Below, one piece after another: positions 45,525 to 57,700 of a stretch of 64,000 bases of DNA. Numbering within the stretch: the first letter of the stretch is position 1; each line of letters starts with the position of its first letter. Position numbers and translations under genes: made by a program. The notes beneath the pieces were generated by a model, which saw only the letters and a program-made list of their open reading frames with translations, was not told the DNA's origin and made no database searches. This DNA is from Gaeumannomyces sp. JS-464 (taxonomy: Eukaryota > Ascomycota > Sordariomycetes > Magnaporthales > Magnaporthaceae): positions 1,798,001 through 1,862,000 of the forward strand of contig NGZR01000002.1 of the NCBI GenBank assembly GCA_002197995.1. Direction: 5' to 3'.

Positions 45525-46406
45525 TCTACTGGGGCCAGCACCAGATAGCGCGTATGCTCCTGGCCACCTCGCGCAGGCCTTGCCGCCTGAGGCCTTGCTG
45601 GGGGCGGACCTCCGCGACTATGCGGGGATACTACCTTCGCTGGCGCGAGCCGACGAGAATGTCACCGACTGGGCGGAGCGACTGGGCTCAGGGACCAACA
45701 AATGGACGCCAGCCGACGCCACCTTTGTGCTTGTGTGTGGCCCAACATCGAGGCCCAAGCTGCATCCGACGACGTCGTCTCACGCGCACACTTGCACGAT
45801 ACGGACGGCAATACGCTGCTAATGTGGGCCATTATTCAGGGCTGGGATGGGCAGGCGCTGTCCCTCATACGTCAAGACCCTGAAAGGCTGGTCAACACAC
45901 CCAATAATAAGGGCATCGTCCCACTGATGGCGTGTTTCAACTACGGTCGATTTCAAGTAGCTCGCATGTTGCTGGATCAAGACTTCACTGACGTGCTTCG
46001 CAAAAATAACGACGGCAATGGAGCTTGGTGGTACGCCGTCCAGGTTCAAGTCACTCATGTGAGGGAGGACGCTCACTCCGTCGAAAGGCTCCTGCTTGCC
46101 CGGATCAGAGGAGATGGCGGCTCTACCAAGGCTGATATAAGGGGCATCGCAACCTTTGCCGAGGCCGCCGAGGAGAGCACCGCGCCCCAAGTTGTGGTGG
46201 ACAGGCGGGTCGGGCGCTACCACATCCAGGTGACAAAGCTTCCACGTGTCCGGTTTCCTAACCCGACAAGGCCCTCGCCGTCGTCGTCTTCCGCGTCGTC
46301 CTTAATGCAGGAGCCCGATGCGGGAAGCGACGACTTTCGGCGCGGTGGACAAGGCGGCTGCTGCGGCACCCCGGGCCGGGTCTCCCGCGCAGCGACAGCA
46401 ACTTGA
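45525..46406 (+). pseudogene. NACHT-ankyrin gene, 3' half (ankyrin repeats)
   Basis: Second half of the gene begun at 25. From 45526 a frame reads AYAPGHLAQALPPEALLGADLRDYA and NVTDWAERL. After a frameshift near 45705-45730 come ankyrin repeats: TDGNTLLMWAIIQGWDGQAL near 45800, NNKGIVPLMACFNYGRFQVARMLL near 45905, then NDGNGAWWYAV. The tail is serine-rich and low in complexity, ending near 46406. The YWGQH motif expected at the NACHT-ankyrin junction is present at 45527-45541 but one base out of the joined frame, so the split gene also carries indels here. Confidence 0.75.
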
Positions 46407-46823
46407 TGTCAGCGCGACCTCGCTCGAGGCCCGCGAACCGGGAGATTTCCTGCCGAGCTTTCGGAGTTTGGCGCGGGCCCTGCGCGCGATCCCGAAAACG
46501 ACAACTCGAGGTCGTCAACAGCGGCTCAAGCGCAAGGATAAATGCGCAAATGCCCAACACAAGCGGCGCCGGGTCGCCAGGCCATGATCGTCATGTCCAG
46601 CCAAGGAGGGCCACCAGGCTCACCATCTTTCTTACCTTCGCTTCTACAGCCGTCTTCACTCCGACATTTCATCCCTACCGCTTCTCTCTTGCTATTGCTC
46701 CCCTCGTTTGATCCTGCACCCTCTTCGGTGGCGCTCCCTTGCCTCTCTGTCCAGTAAAGAACACCACTCTTTCCGCTCGTTTTTCCTCCGGGCTCTGGAT
46801 ATACACAGCCTTACACCGGCAGG
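46407..46823. other. Intergenic spacer
   Basis: About 420 bp, pyrimidine-rich in its second half (46600-46800). That fits a fungal promoter and 5' UTR for the tyrosinase remnant that follows. No gene seen. Confidence 0.4.
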
Positions 46824-47849
46824 ATGCGTTTCTCTTCCGCCTCCATACTTCCCGCCCTCGCTCTCGCCTGTGTCGTCCGCCGGCACAGGACTGTGGCTGC
46901 ACGAAGCCCGCAAAAGAGCATCGACTGGCGCACCCTGACGCCGCAGCCCGGGAGCAGTACACCGACGGCAGCCCGCTGCCTGGCCACCAGGCCGTTAGAG
47001 CTCGGCCGGAACTTGAAAACGACCCTTTCCGACGACTTTATCTACGCCCATGCCCACCTAAACGTGAAAAGTACGTGCCGCACCGTTTTCTATGCAAAAG
47101 AGCAGGCCCCTTGAACGCCCTTCCGCGCTGGCTGGTGCGGAATTACGGAACGACAGACCGGCTCAGATCTCCGCAGTCCAATTTTTCGCCCAGCTCTTTC
47201 CGCGGCACAGGGACTTTGTGCAGCCGTGCGAGGACTAGCTTAGAAAGCGCGGCTACAGCAGTCCGATGGCACGAGTGCTACCCTTTTTGGCATTCCCCAA
47301 ACACTGCCCCAGATGAAAGCAGCTGACCAGTGGCAGCACAAACCAGAACAACAGCTACGGTGACTGGACGCTCGACGTGGCCGACATGCCTCAGCTACGA
47401 CGGCACCAAGCCGCAGCCGGCGCTGCCTGTCGCGCGGCTTCAACGACGGCACCCAGCGCCCCGGCAACATGTTTGGCCTCGCCCAGTACACGCCTAACGC
47501 GACCAAGATCCACAACACCTTGAAGACCTACGAAAAGTTCCGCCACGCGCTCGAGAGCGGCATCCCCGTGGCGCCGTCCCCAGCGCCGTCGGCGGCGGCA
47601 TGTTCCCGTCGGGCGGCCCCGACGACCCTATATTCTTTGCGCATCACGTTCAAACTGGCCGGCTATGGGCGCCGTGGTAGAAGGAGAACCCTCCAGCTCG
47701 CAACGCGGACTTTTTCAGGCAACCTGATCCGGCTGGATGGGCCGCCGGCTACGCTCAACGATGTGGTGCGGTACATGGGCCCCGCGACTAATATCAAAGC
47801 TTCCGAGGCCATAACCACCCAAAACGGCCTCCTCTGCCGCAAGTACTAG
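46824..47849 (+). pseudogene. Tyrosinase (type 3 copper enzyme) pseudogene, secreted type
   Basis: Family members oxidise phenols to quinones with a binuclear copper centre. The ATG at 46824 starts a signal-like peptide (MRFSSASILPALALACVV). In alternating frames, the segments IDWRTLTP, REQYTD, RCLATRPLEL, DDFIYAHAHLN, RHRDFVQ, GNMFGLAQYTPNATKIHNT and TYEKFRHALESG follow in family order. The CuB region (DDPIFFAHH) is readable near 47622. The C-terminus, MGPATNIKASEAITTQNGLLCRKY, is intact. At least five frame changes make it non-functional as sequenced. Confidence 0.78.
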
Positions 47850-48019
47850 GTGGCATAGGTCGGCAGGGGCAAAGGCTAAGCGAGGGAGAGAGTCTTTGTC
47901 TTTGCTCGTTAATCCTGAACAAGACCCTGTAGTAGTCACAGATTCTAAGCTAACCCGGGTGCTCGAGCTCGTTTAAATACTTATACATACAGCGAAGACC
48001 TGCTACCTCTTCCCAATTA
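47850..48019. other. Short spacer between convergent 3' ends
   Basis: 170 bp between the tyrosinase remnant and the ABC transporter stop. Presumably both 3' UTRs; no clear signal. Confidence 0.35.
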
Positions 48020-51000
48020 CTAAGTGATTTTGATGCAAGGAGCCTGGCAACAGAAGCTATCTAGCATCTGCAGCATGGCATTGACGCGGTAGCTCTCGCT
48101 GCGCTCCCCATCGCTCCCTGTGCGTGCCACGCTCCACGACCTTGCCGCCCTGCACGACCAGGATCACATCCGCCTTCTGCACCGTGTGCAGCCGGTGCGT
48201 GATGGCCACGACCGTGATACCCTGCGACGCGCTCCAGCCCCTCCTGCAAGCGCCGCCTCGCTCTCGGCGTCGAGCGCGCTCGTGCTCTCGTCCAGCAGCA
48301 GCAGGCGGGGCCGGCGCACGAGCGCGCGCGCGATCGCCAGCCGCTGCCGCTGCCCGCCGCTCAGCCGGGACCCGTTGGGCCCGCACTCGGTGTCGTAGCC
48401 GTCGGGCAGCGTGCCGACGACGGTGTCGTGCAGGTTGGCGAGGCGGCACGCGGCCTCGATCTCGGCGTCGGTGGCGTCGTGGCCCGGCCGCGCGCCGAGG
48501 CCGACGTTGAAGCGGACCGTGCCGTCGAAGAGGGCGTTGTCCTGCGGCACGACGGCGACGTCGTCGCGGAAGGCGCGCGCGCCGCCCGGCGAGGACAGGT
48601 CTACGCCGTCGATGGAGATGGTGCCTGACGTCGGGGCGTAGAGGCGTTGCATCAAGGCCAGGATGGTTGACTTGCCTGCGCCCGAGGGCCCTACGAGCCC
48701 GACGAATTGGCCTGGGGCGACAGTGAAGGTCGTCTCGTTCAGGATCGGGACGTGCTGTCTGGTTGGGTATGCGAAGCAGACGTCGCGGAAGGCGATGGAA
48801 ACGCCTCGGCTTTCGCCGTTGGAGAGAAGTAGTGGAGACGAAGGGGAGACGGCGGTATTAGCCACTGCCTCGACATCTGTCTGCTTTTGCTTTTCGCTGG
48901 CGCGGTTGGGGCCGTGTGCGTTCGATGGCGGAGGGAGCTCGCGGTCCGGGTTCAGCTCGATAGTTCCGAGAATACGCGAGGCCGATGCCTTGGCCCGTGA
49001 AATCTCGGGCGCCAGCGCAAATGTGTGGCCCCAGAGCGACGCGCTCACCAGCAGCGCAATGTTGACGGTGAAGAACTGGCTTTGCGTGTATTCGCCGCGC
49101 ATGATGAGCTGGGACCCCACCAATAGACGAGGCCGTTGACGAAGAAGCCTGTGCTCTGCGCAACCGATAGCCAAATATTGGTGTACATGCTTGTGACTAG
49201 AATGTCCCTTCTAGGTGCCTTGAGGGTGCGGCGGTAGTTGCTTATAAGCTCCTGCTCGAGCGACAGGCTGGCAACCGTCTTCATCGAGTTGACCGCCTCG
49301 ACGGTAATACCGACCGCCCGCGCAAATGCTTTCTCGTGTTTCTCATCGAAGCGCGCGATGGCGTGGAATTGCATGATACCCGCACCTAGCAGGATTGGGA
49401 CGGCAGCGAGGCAGACGAGTGCGATCTTCCAGGCTAAGATGTGGGAGAGAATGACGGCAAACAGGAAGTTGACCAGGATTGACAGCAGCGTGCCAACGAT
49501 GGAGCCACTGAACCCCTGCAGCGCGGCGCCATCCTTGGTGATGATTGACAGCAGCGTCGCTGGGTTGCGGCCTTCTGACTGGTGCCACTCAACCGTCTGG
49601 CTCATCAAGGCGCGGAGGGCGAGGACGCGGGTTTTGTAGAGGATGTTCTCCGAGAGGACACCAAACGAGCCCCAACTGCCAACATTGGCTGCTAGTTCGA
49701 TCCAAGCCATCATGAAGAGCAGTCCTCCGAACAGCCGCCCTACTTGGAGGACACCTTCAGGAGTGGAAACGCAGGGACTTAGCAGGGCGAGCGTGTTCCC
49801 GACGAGGATACCCGAGGCACTGAAAGCGCACCCGACAATGGCGGCACAGACCGCGCCCAGGACGAGCCACCCAAGATTGGGACGAATCAGCCATCCCACG
49901 CCCTTCCCCACGGCGGATGAGTGTGTTATAGCGTCCACATCCATCGGCTCATCCGCTTTCTCCTCTTCCGCTTGGCTCGCGGGCTTTGGCGTTGGTTTTT
50001 CTTCATCAACGGAGGCGGCAGGGTTAGCCGCCTTTCCATCCTTGCAAGTCACTTCAACCTCGTTGGCACAGGTGCTCGCGCGAGACATTGTACTCTCACG
50101 GTCGTCGCCGGAGCTGACGCCCTGCAGGTTGACCATGGCCACAAACGCCCCACCAGCAGCCAGCAGCTCCGCATACGGGCCACGCTCGACGACCTCCCCG
50201 TCGCGCATCACCACAATGCAGTCAGCGTTGCGGATCGTCGACAGCCGGTGGGCGATCGAGATGACGGTCCGACCGCCCGCGGCCGCCACGCGATCCACAG
50301 CAGCCTGGATGCGCCTTTCGCTTGCGGAGTCGAGCGCGGCTGTGGCCTCGTCCAGCACCAGGACGCGCGGGTCGCGGATTAGGGCGCGTGCGAGCGCGAT
50401 TCGCTGCCGCTGCCCACCACTGACCAGCTTGCCGCCCACGCCCACCTGCGTGCTGTATCCGTTGTCGAAGCGGTCGATGAAGTCGGACGCGTCGGCGAGT
50501 TCGGCTGCGGATTGGACGAGCTCCACTAGCTCGGTCAGGGTCGGGTCACGGGCTCGAGCCAGCTCCAGGACGTTCTTGTCGCCATTCGCAACAAGGTGCG
50601 AGAGGGCGGGCCCATTGAGGGTGACTTTGAACTTTTCATGGCTGGGCAAGGGGAGTTGACAAGTCCCAGGGCAATGTTCTCAAGCACAGAACGGTCGAAC
50701 AGCGGCGCCTCCTGCTGCACAAGACTGATGAAGCTCCTCAAATTGCCGACGTTGAGGTTGCGGACATCATGGCCATCGAGAGTGACAGCGCCACTAAGCG
50801 GGTCGTACAGCCGTCCGATCAGGGCAGCAACGGTGGATTTACCGCTCCCAGACAGGCCAACAATAGCTGTGTGCTTCCCAGCTGGGAACTGAAGGTCCAA
50901 ATTCTTCAGTGCAAGTTGACCCGGTCTTGATGGGTAAGAGAATGAGACACCGCAAAACTCAATGGCTCCTGGAGTGTCATGGCGGAGCTTTTGGCCGGAA

Positions 51001-52322
51001 TCGGAGGTACCATCGATGGAACTCGGCTGGTTCATGTCTTTCTTGAGGCGCAGGTAAGCCGATGAAGCGCCTCCAAAAAGGGGCATCATCGGAGCAATAC
51101 CGCCAAGGATGATACATGCTAGGAGCTGTCAGACGAAGTATGGGTGGAGTTAGGGTAAGGGGCGGCTTCGGGAGGAAACATACCGTCGACGACTAAGAAA
51201 ACAACAGTGAAAACTTGGCCGACGCTTGTCCCACCGCCACTACTCGCAGAGCTTGCTATCATGCGACTCCCTTGCCAATAAGCCAGGGAGTTTGCACAGT
51301 AGCTGATGAAGTAAATGGAACCCGCCTGGAACGACGAGGCGATCGCCTTTTTGATACCGGCACTGCGTGAAGATGCCATATGGGCCGCAAACTTGGCCTC
51401 CAGCCTTGGACCAGCACCAAAAGCCTGCACAACGGAAACGTTATTGAGCGCTTCAGAAGCGATTGAGGCAGCGGTGGCCGATGCGTCCGACACCAGCCCG
51501 GAAAATTTGGTCAGGTAGCCCCCGCTGAGCCAGGATGTGATCAGAAATGCCGGGAGGACCAGGTCATGATGCCAGCGAGCACAGGCAGCCGGATGAAGGA
51601 GACGATAAAGGCGGTCACAAAGAAGGAGAGCTGGCCGATCACGGTGCCGACCTTCTCAGACGTGCCCGCCTGGATGGCCGCGCAGTCGGCGCTGAGGCGG
51701 GACGACACCTCGCCGGCGCTGCGGTTGTCGAAGAAGGCAGGCTCGCGGGCCAAGACGGACCGAAAGTAGGCGTCGCGTAAGCGGTGGGTGAGACGCTCGC
51801 TCTGCAGGCGCCAGCAGACCGCGTAGATGTAGATTAGGACAAACTGGGCCGCGGCAATGATGACGAGGCGGACCACAGCGGCATTAATTAGAGGCTCGGT
51901 GGCGAAGGGGCTCCTGCCATCGCGGGCGGCGCAGGTCGAATCATTGAGATGGTCCATCATGTCCCCGAGGACAACACCGACGAGCGGAAAGGGCACTCCC
52001 GCTGCGATGGCGGACAGCGTCCCTACCACCAACAGGACAATGTCGAGCCATGTCGGGTTGCTGCGGAGAGAAGGTGGAGGAAGGTGAAGACCTGGCCAGT
52101 GGTCGTCTATATCGAGGGCCTGATTAGCATCGTAATTGGTTTGCGAGTAAGCCCGACTAGAGCTAAATTCCCATGGGATTGATACCAAGAAACAAAGAGG
52201 ACTTACTGTTGGTTTTGCCTCTTGAGCGACTACGGTTTTGTCGTTGGAATTCGAGGAACCACAATGCGTTCGCTCTCAGTAGCAGCGACATTGCCGGCGC
52301 GTGTCTCCCGATCGGTAGCCAT
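48020..52322 (-). pseudogene. Full-size ABCB-type ABC exporter (SitT/ABC6-like), frame-shifted
   Basis: Membrane ATP-driven exporter with two TMD-NBD halves, about 1,380 codons. Start at 52322; introns 52119-52206 and 51119-51183, both GT-AG. TMD1 is about 52050-51130. NBD1 has GLSGSGKST, LVQQEAPLFD, LVSGGQRQRIALARAL, VLVLDEATAALDS and IAHRLSTI. TMD2 is about 49900-49000. NBD2 has GPSGAGKST, VVPQDNALFD, RLSGGQRQRLAIARAL, LLLLDESTSALD and ITHRLHTV, so every catalytic motif is present. The frame shifts near 52245, 51535, 50645 and 49110, and three times between 48270 and 48100; the natural end is ESYRVNAMLQMLDSF to a stop at 48020. The gene is divergent from the siderophore synthetase, the position known for ABC6 beside NPS6. 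An exporter of siderophore or its breakdown products is likely. Sequencing error could account for many breaks. Confidence 0.85.
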
Positions 52323-52988
52323 GGCTTCAGCTTCAGCCTTCAGCCGCAGAGCGTGGGGTTACACACCCTCTGGGTCCAGGTCTTGTTGCCTGCAGGAGGT
52401 AGGACCTGCTTCGCGTCCGACTCTGACGAGGCGTCTGACGGAGAAAAAGTCACGAGCGGCCGAGAAAGAGAAAGGTGCATCGTGGATGCTGGGCCGGATG
52501 TACCACAACAAGAAATCCCGCGCGATGGTGCATCGGCATCGGAAGATGAATAAAGGGGCCTGCCGAGCCAGGCAGGTTCCCTCGTCGCTGGGGTCTTGGG
52601 TTAATTTCTCAGCAGACCACTGGCCCACACGTCGGCCCTCTCTTCTCGGCTGCCGCCGCATCTGGCATAGTGCATGAGACGCTTCTAGGGCCGCATACTG
52701 TGGCGGCCCAGTTGTTCGACAATCCTAGAGGCTCTCTACCCAGGGATCAAGTCCTGCCTCATAATGATTCGAACGAGACGTCCGGTTTCGGCCGACAGTC
52801 GGAGCCATATGTGAGCCATTTCGAGGTGCGACCCGTAGCATAATGACCAATGGACGGAGTCAACGCACTGTCAATTAGCAACGGATTCAGAACGTGGCAG
52901 GCCTCGTGGCAGAGCTGGGGCGACCTGATGTAGGAACATGGAGCCAAGTGCGGAAATACGTGGGCGAAGTCGGGCTTGGCCCAAGCGG

Positions 52989-52997
52989 ATCAGATAA
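52989..52997 (+). promoter_or_regulatory. GATA (SreA-type) site 1
   Basis: ATCAGATAA, a perfect match to ATCWGATAA, the extended GATA motif bound by the iron-sensing repressor SreA/SRE in other ascomycetes. Confidence 0.65.
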
Positions 52998-53033
52998 AAA
53001 ATTTCGGAGTTGCCCCGCTTTTCTAGTGGGCCG

Positions 53034-53042
53034 ATCTGATAA
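53034..53042 (+). promoter_or_regulatory. GATA (SreA-type) site 2
   Basis: ATCTGATAA, a perfect match 45 bp after site 1 and in the same orientation. Close spacing fits binding of a two-zinc-finger GATA repressor. Confidence 0.65.
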
Positions 53043-53556
53043 CTCGGCTTGGCGCTCGCACCTCCTGCCAGGATTTGCTGGAACTCTTCTCGTCAATTCC
53101 ACCACCCATCCCCATCTATGCCCCTTTTCGAGACGGCGCCAAACAACAGCTCCTTTCCCCCATTATACCAGAGTGCAATTTTCTGTCATTTTCAGCAAGC
53201 AATCGCACATCATAGGTATCGAAAAAGAACCGCAATCAGAGCTCCTGCCCAAAAAAGGCAGGGCTTGGACAGCGTTCCGAACTTCCAAATTTGGGAGGGG
53301 CTGGCTCGACCCGCCCAGCCAGCGGCATGTGACGGATGGAACGCTTCTCCCCTCCTGATCAGATCAGTACATGTCGCCAGCCCCCATTCCTAGCGTCTGT
53401 TGGGAAGCGACCTCGGAGAAACATAACCCCTCCAGACAAGCAGCGTTGCGTCCGACCGAGCGAGGACCCCAGAGGCCGGCGGATCACAGTGCCACAACGC
53501 AAGGCATACAGGGCTGCCGTCCCGTCGCTCGGCGTCGGCACCAAGTCGCCTTAGAG

Positions 53557-53565
53557 TTATCAGAT
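53557..53565 (-). promoter_or_regulatory. GATA (SreA-type) site 3
   Basis: TTATCAGAT on the plus strand, i.e. ATCTGATAA on the minus strand. It lies 1.22 kb upstream of the synthetase start. Confidence 0.6.
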
Positions 53566-54784
53566 CCGCCATCCCTGACGGTTGAGCGAGCCAGCAAGCG
53601 CCACGCCATGCAGTCCGTTCTCTTCTTTGCTTCTTCCTCTCCATCCGTTCGCCCCGCCACGTTCCATCCCATCCGTCTTTGCTGCCAACTTCGTTCTTCG
53701 ACCACAGACAACTGAAGTGCAATACCTCTATCAGACTATGTCAATCACGCACGCTCTTCGATTGAGCGTCATAATCCATCGCGTTCTCCAAGCGAGGCGA
53801 GCGCTCAAGTATAGAGGCATCATATCGAGTGCCCATCCAGTCGTAGCCTGCCACCCAGCCAGGCTATATGGGCCCCTACCACTACCCGCTACCCGCATAC
53901 TGATCATCGCCATGCAACCTGACGCAACCTCACCCCTCTCTGGTAAATGCCGCATCCCCCGTGCTAGGCGCTAACTGTCCCCGGTTCAATCTCCGATGTG
54001 TGCCAGCAACCACACCTCTGATCAACGTAACCCTGCCTGCGGGTCTGCTTCCATCCTCGGTGCCCGTTAGCGAGAAACGGCTGCCAAACTTGGTAAAACA
54101 GGGTGTCGGCGATGGCGCCGGCGTCGGGACCTGGCTCGCCCCATTGGCAACTGCCTTTCACGATGTTGGTCGGCGTTGACCGGACCTCAGCTTCCCAGTT
54201 CAAGAGGTCCCGTGGGGATTGCGACTCGTTCTCCACCTCCACCTCTGACGCATCGGTCGTAGCTCAAGGGTGTTTGCAAGGTATGAGCTCTAGGGGAATG
54301 CGGCCATTCTATGCGAAGAGGGTAAAGTGCCCCCACCCTTCGTTTAGACCAGCGAGTGCCTTTACCGACCCACTCCATGTTGCAGGAGCCACTGATCCCA
54401 GAGACTGGACATTTCCATTTTCCCCTTTCCCGTAGCTCCCTCTAAATGGCGTTGTATCCCGGTGTATATCTTTACCAAAGTTTGGGGCCGAGAAGATCCA
54501 GCCCGTTCCGCACCATTTCCCTCCCGCCTCCTGTTTCTCTGGGAATTCCTCAGGACATCCCCTCCATCATCGATATCGGTTTCAGGAGACCCCTCAAGCC
54601 ATAATCGCATCGCAGCACCACATTTGGCGGGATTCTCGCACGATCTGTTCCACCTCGACACTTTCCCGCGGCGATCGGTGCGGAATAGATCGGCCCCAAC
54701 CGTGAAGCAGACATCTACCAACCATCTTTCGCAAGAATTCGTTGGAAGACCACGGGTCTTGCGTCTGCATAAACGCAAGACATC

Positions 54785-57700
54785 ATGCAGTTATCCTCCG
54801 CAAGACTGGGGACGCTGTCCAATGGGCTGCAGACCCCTGAAGACCGGGACCGCACGCGCTCTCCTGCCGATCGATCAGATACCGCCCTCTCTTGGAAGTC
54901 AATATCTTTCGATATGCGAGGAGCGGATGGCCTCCTATTGGACAGCGGTCCCTCTCGCGTACCCCTCAGCGCGGCGCTTCTCGCATGGCGGCTTCTTATC
55001 GCCAGATCGGGCGAGGAAGATGCTGTCGATGCCATTGCAATAGGTCGACGGCCCACCCAGCCTGCAGAGTTCCCGCCCTCTCCTACATCGACCCCAACCT
55101 TCCAGGTTACCATCCCCAAGCCGGCACTGGCCGTCGACCATCTTGTCTCCGAAGCGTGCGATGAGGTAGTCAGACGTCTGGAACAGCCCCTGAAACAGTC
55201 AAATGGTCAGCTAGGGACAGAGGTCGGTGTAGGTACCACCCTATGCTTCTCGGATGCGTCTACGCCAGAGCACGTGGCACAGCATTGCAACGGGAGGGAA
55301 TTTGAGGCGCAACCAAATGTTAGTACCCTCCCTGTGAGGTCGTCCCATTCACCCACACCTCTGGCGCCTTGGCCCCTTCGCCTACCACTCCTGCCAGAGA
55401 GGCTTTTGCTGACCAGCACCTTTTACCACTACCTTGACCACAGTGGAGGGTATGTTTACAACTGACCGCAGTTGGGGACGAGCTGCGCATAGACATGCAG
55501 TGGCAGTCAAGTTACATGTCCGAGACACGCGCAGAAAGTGGCCTGCATGTCTTCAAGACGTATCTGGCAGCTATATTAGAACAGTCAATGACATTAGCAA
55601 GTGGCTCCAAAGCCCGGCAGTCGTCATCTAAGACTGTGTGGGACTTGATCGGTCCTTCAGCGGAGGATCTAGACCAGATCTGGATGTGGAACGCGACTAT
55701 CCCGCCCACCATCAACCGTTGCATCCACGACCTCGTCTCAGACCGGTGCGTCGTGACCCCAGACAAGGTCGCTGTGGAGGCCTGGGATGGCACCTTCACC
55801 TACCGCGAGGTTGACGCGCTCAGCACCATCCTCGCCCGCCAGCTGCGCTCGTCCGCCGGAGTTCGCGTCGGCGACATCGTCGTCCTCGTGTTTGAGAAGT
55901 CGCGCTGGACCACCCCGCATTGCTCGGCGTCCTCAAGGCTGGCGCCGCCTTCGCGCTCACCGACCCGTCCCAGCCCGAGGCCAGACTGCGGAATATTGTG
56001 GCCCAGACCCGCGCGCGCGCCGTCGTGTCCTCCGAGCTACAAGTCGGCCTCGCGACGCGCATGTCTCAGGATGCCAACAAGGAAGATGGCGGCAAGCCAG
56101 CTAAGGTCCTAGTCGCCTCGGATGCCACGCTACTCGGTCACGCTGGCTGGGGCGTCGGCACCTCGGCGGCCTTCCTGCCTGTAGTGCCGCCCTCGAGCCC
56201 TATGTACGTGATTTTCACGTCGGGCAGCACCGGCATACCAAAAGGCGTCGTGTGCAACCACGCCAACTTCGTCTCCGGCGCAGTCCCGCGCGCCGAAGCC
56301 GTCGGCTACAGGAGCTCCAGCCGCGTCTTCGAATTTGCGAGCTACGCCTTCGACGTCAGCATCGACTGCATGCTGTGCACGCTCATGGTCGGTGGCACCG
56401 TCTGCGTCCCCAGCGAGGCCGGGCGCGTCGACGACCTCGGCGCCGCCATCCTGGCCAGCGGTGCAAACATGGCCCACATGACGCCCAGCGTCGCCCGCGT
56501 GCTTTCGGACCCGGAGCGCGTCATACGCGCCCTCGATGTTCTCGGCCTGGGCGGCGAGGCGGTCAGCGCTGGCGACGCCGCGGCCTGGAGCAAGCTGACC
56601 AAGGTCATTATTGCGTATGGGCCCAGCGAGTGCACCGTCGGCTGCACCATCAACGACGAGGTCTGCGCGGCGAACACGACGATCGGCAAAGGCAAGGGCG
56701 CCGCGACGTGGATCGTGGACCCGGAGGACCACGACAGGTTGATGCGGTGGATCTGTTCGGCGAGCTGCTCGTCGAGGGCCCGGTTGTTGGGCTGGGTTAT
56801 CTCGGACAGCCAGACAAGACGGCTGAAGTCTTCATCCGCGACCCTACGTGGCTTGTCAAGGGCCACCCAGGCAAAGCGCCAGGCCGCAAGGGGCTACTAT
56901 ACAAAACGGGCGATCTTGTCAAATACGACCCGAACGGCTTCATCGTGTTCGTCGGCCGGAGGGACCAACAAGTCAAACTTCGAGGCCAGCGGGTCGAGCT
57001 ATCTGAAATCGAGCACCACCTCAGGGGCAAGCTCCCCCACGGCGTCAAGATCGCCGCCGAAGTCATCAAACCCGGCGGCACAGACCCAAAACTTGTTGCT
57101 TTTGTCAGTGAGCCACTCCTGCCGACCCTTCTAAGCTCAATGGGGTAGCCAAGAAGAGTCCGCCGGAGGAGACGGTCGGGTTCTCTCCCGAGCTGGCCGC
57201 GATCCTGGCCGATATGGACAGCCTACTCGGCGAGGAGCTTCCCCGCTACATGGTGCCCACGGCGTACATACCGCTGAGGGACATGCCAACGCTGCCATCA
57301 GCAAAGACTGATCGGAAGAAACTTCGGGCACTTGGAAACGCCATGTCCCGAGAGGATGTTGCGAAGTTGCGGCTTGTGTATGCGGTATCTACAAAGCCCA
57401 CAACAGAAATGGAGAAGGCGCTTCAGGTTTTATGGAGAAGGATTCTGAACACAGCTCTAGAGATTGGTCTACAGGATAGCTTCTTCGGCGTTGGAGGAGA
57501 CTCCCTCCGGGCGATGAAGTTGGTGTCTGCTGCGAGGGTGGATGGGATCCTCCTCACCGTTGCTGACGTCTTCAACCACCACACCCTCAAAGCTATGGCA
57601 GCCATCGCGGTCATTGACAAGGACTCCACCACGTCTAGGGCTGCCGACATTTCCCCGCTCTCACTACTCGCACCAAATTGGGCCCCGAGGCTGCACGCAA

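Larger units (their letters stand above)
52323..54784. promoter_or_regulatory. Divergent promoter of the ABC transporter and siderophore synthetase
   Basis: 2.46 kb without a convincing gene; open frames here are short, overlapping and unlike known families. It holds three perfect 9-bp ATCWGATAA sites and long pyrimidine-rich stretches near 53600-53700. The arrangement suggests common iron regulation of both genes. Confidence 0.65.

Noticed and set aside
49643..50659. 338-codon open frame on the plus strand across the ABC gene
   Set aside because: It is the antisense of conserved ABC motifs and has no family resemblance; an artefact of GC-rich codon use.
52894..54435. Several 100-150-codon frames in the ABC-NRPS intergenic region
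   Set aside because: They overlap on both strands, lack conserved motifs and proper starts, and sit in the shared promoter.
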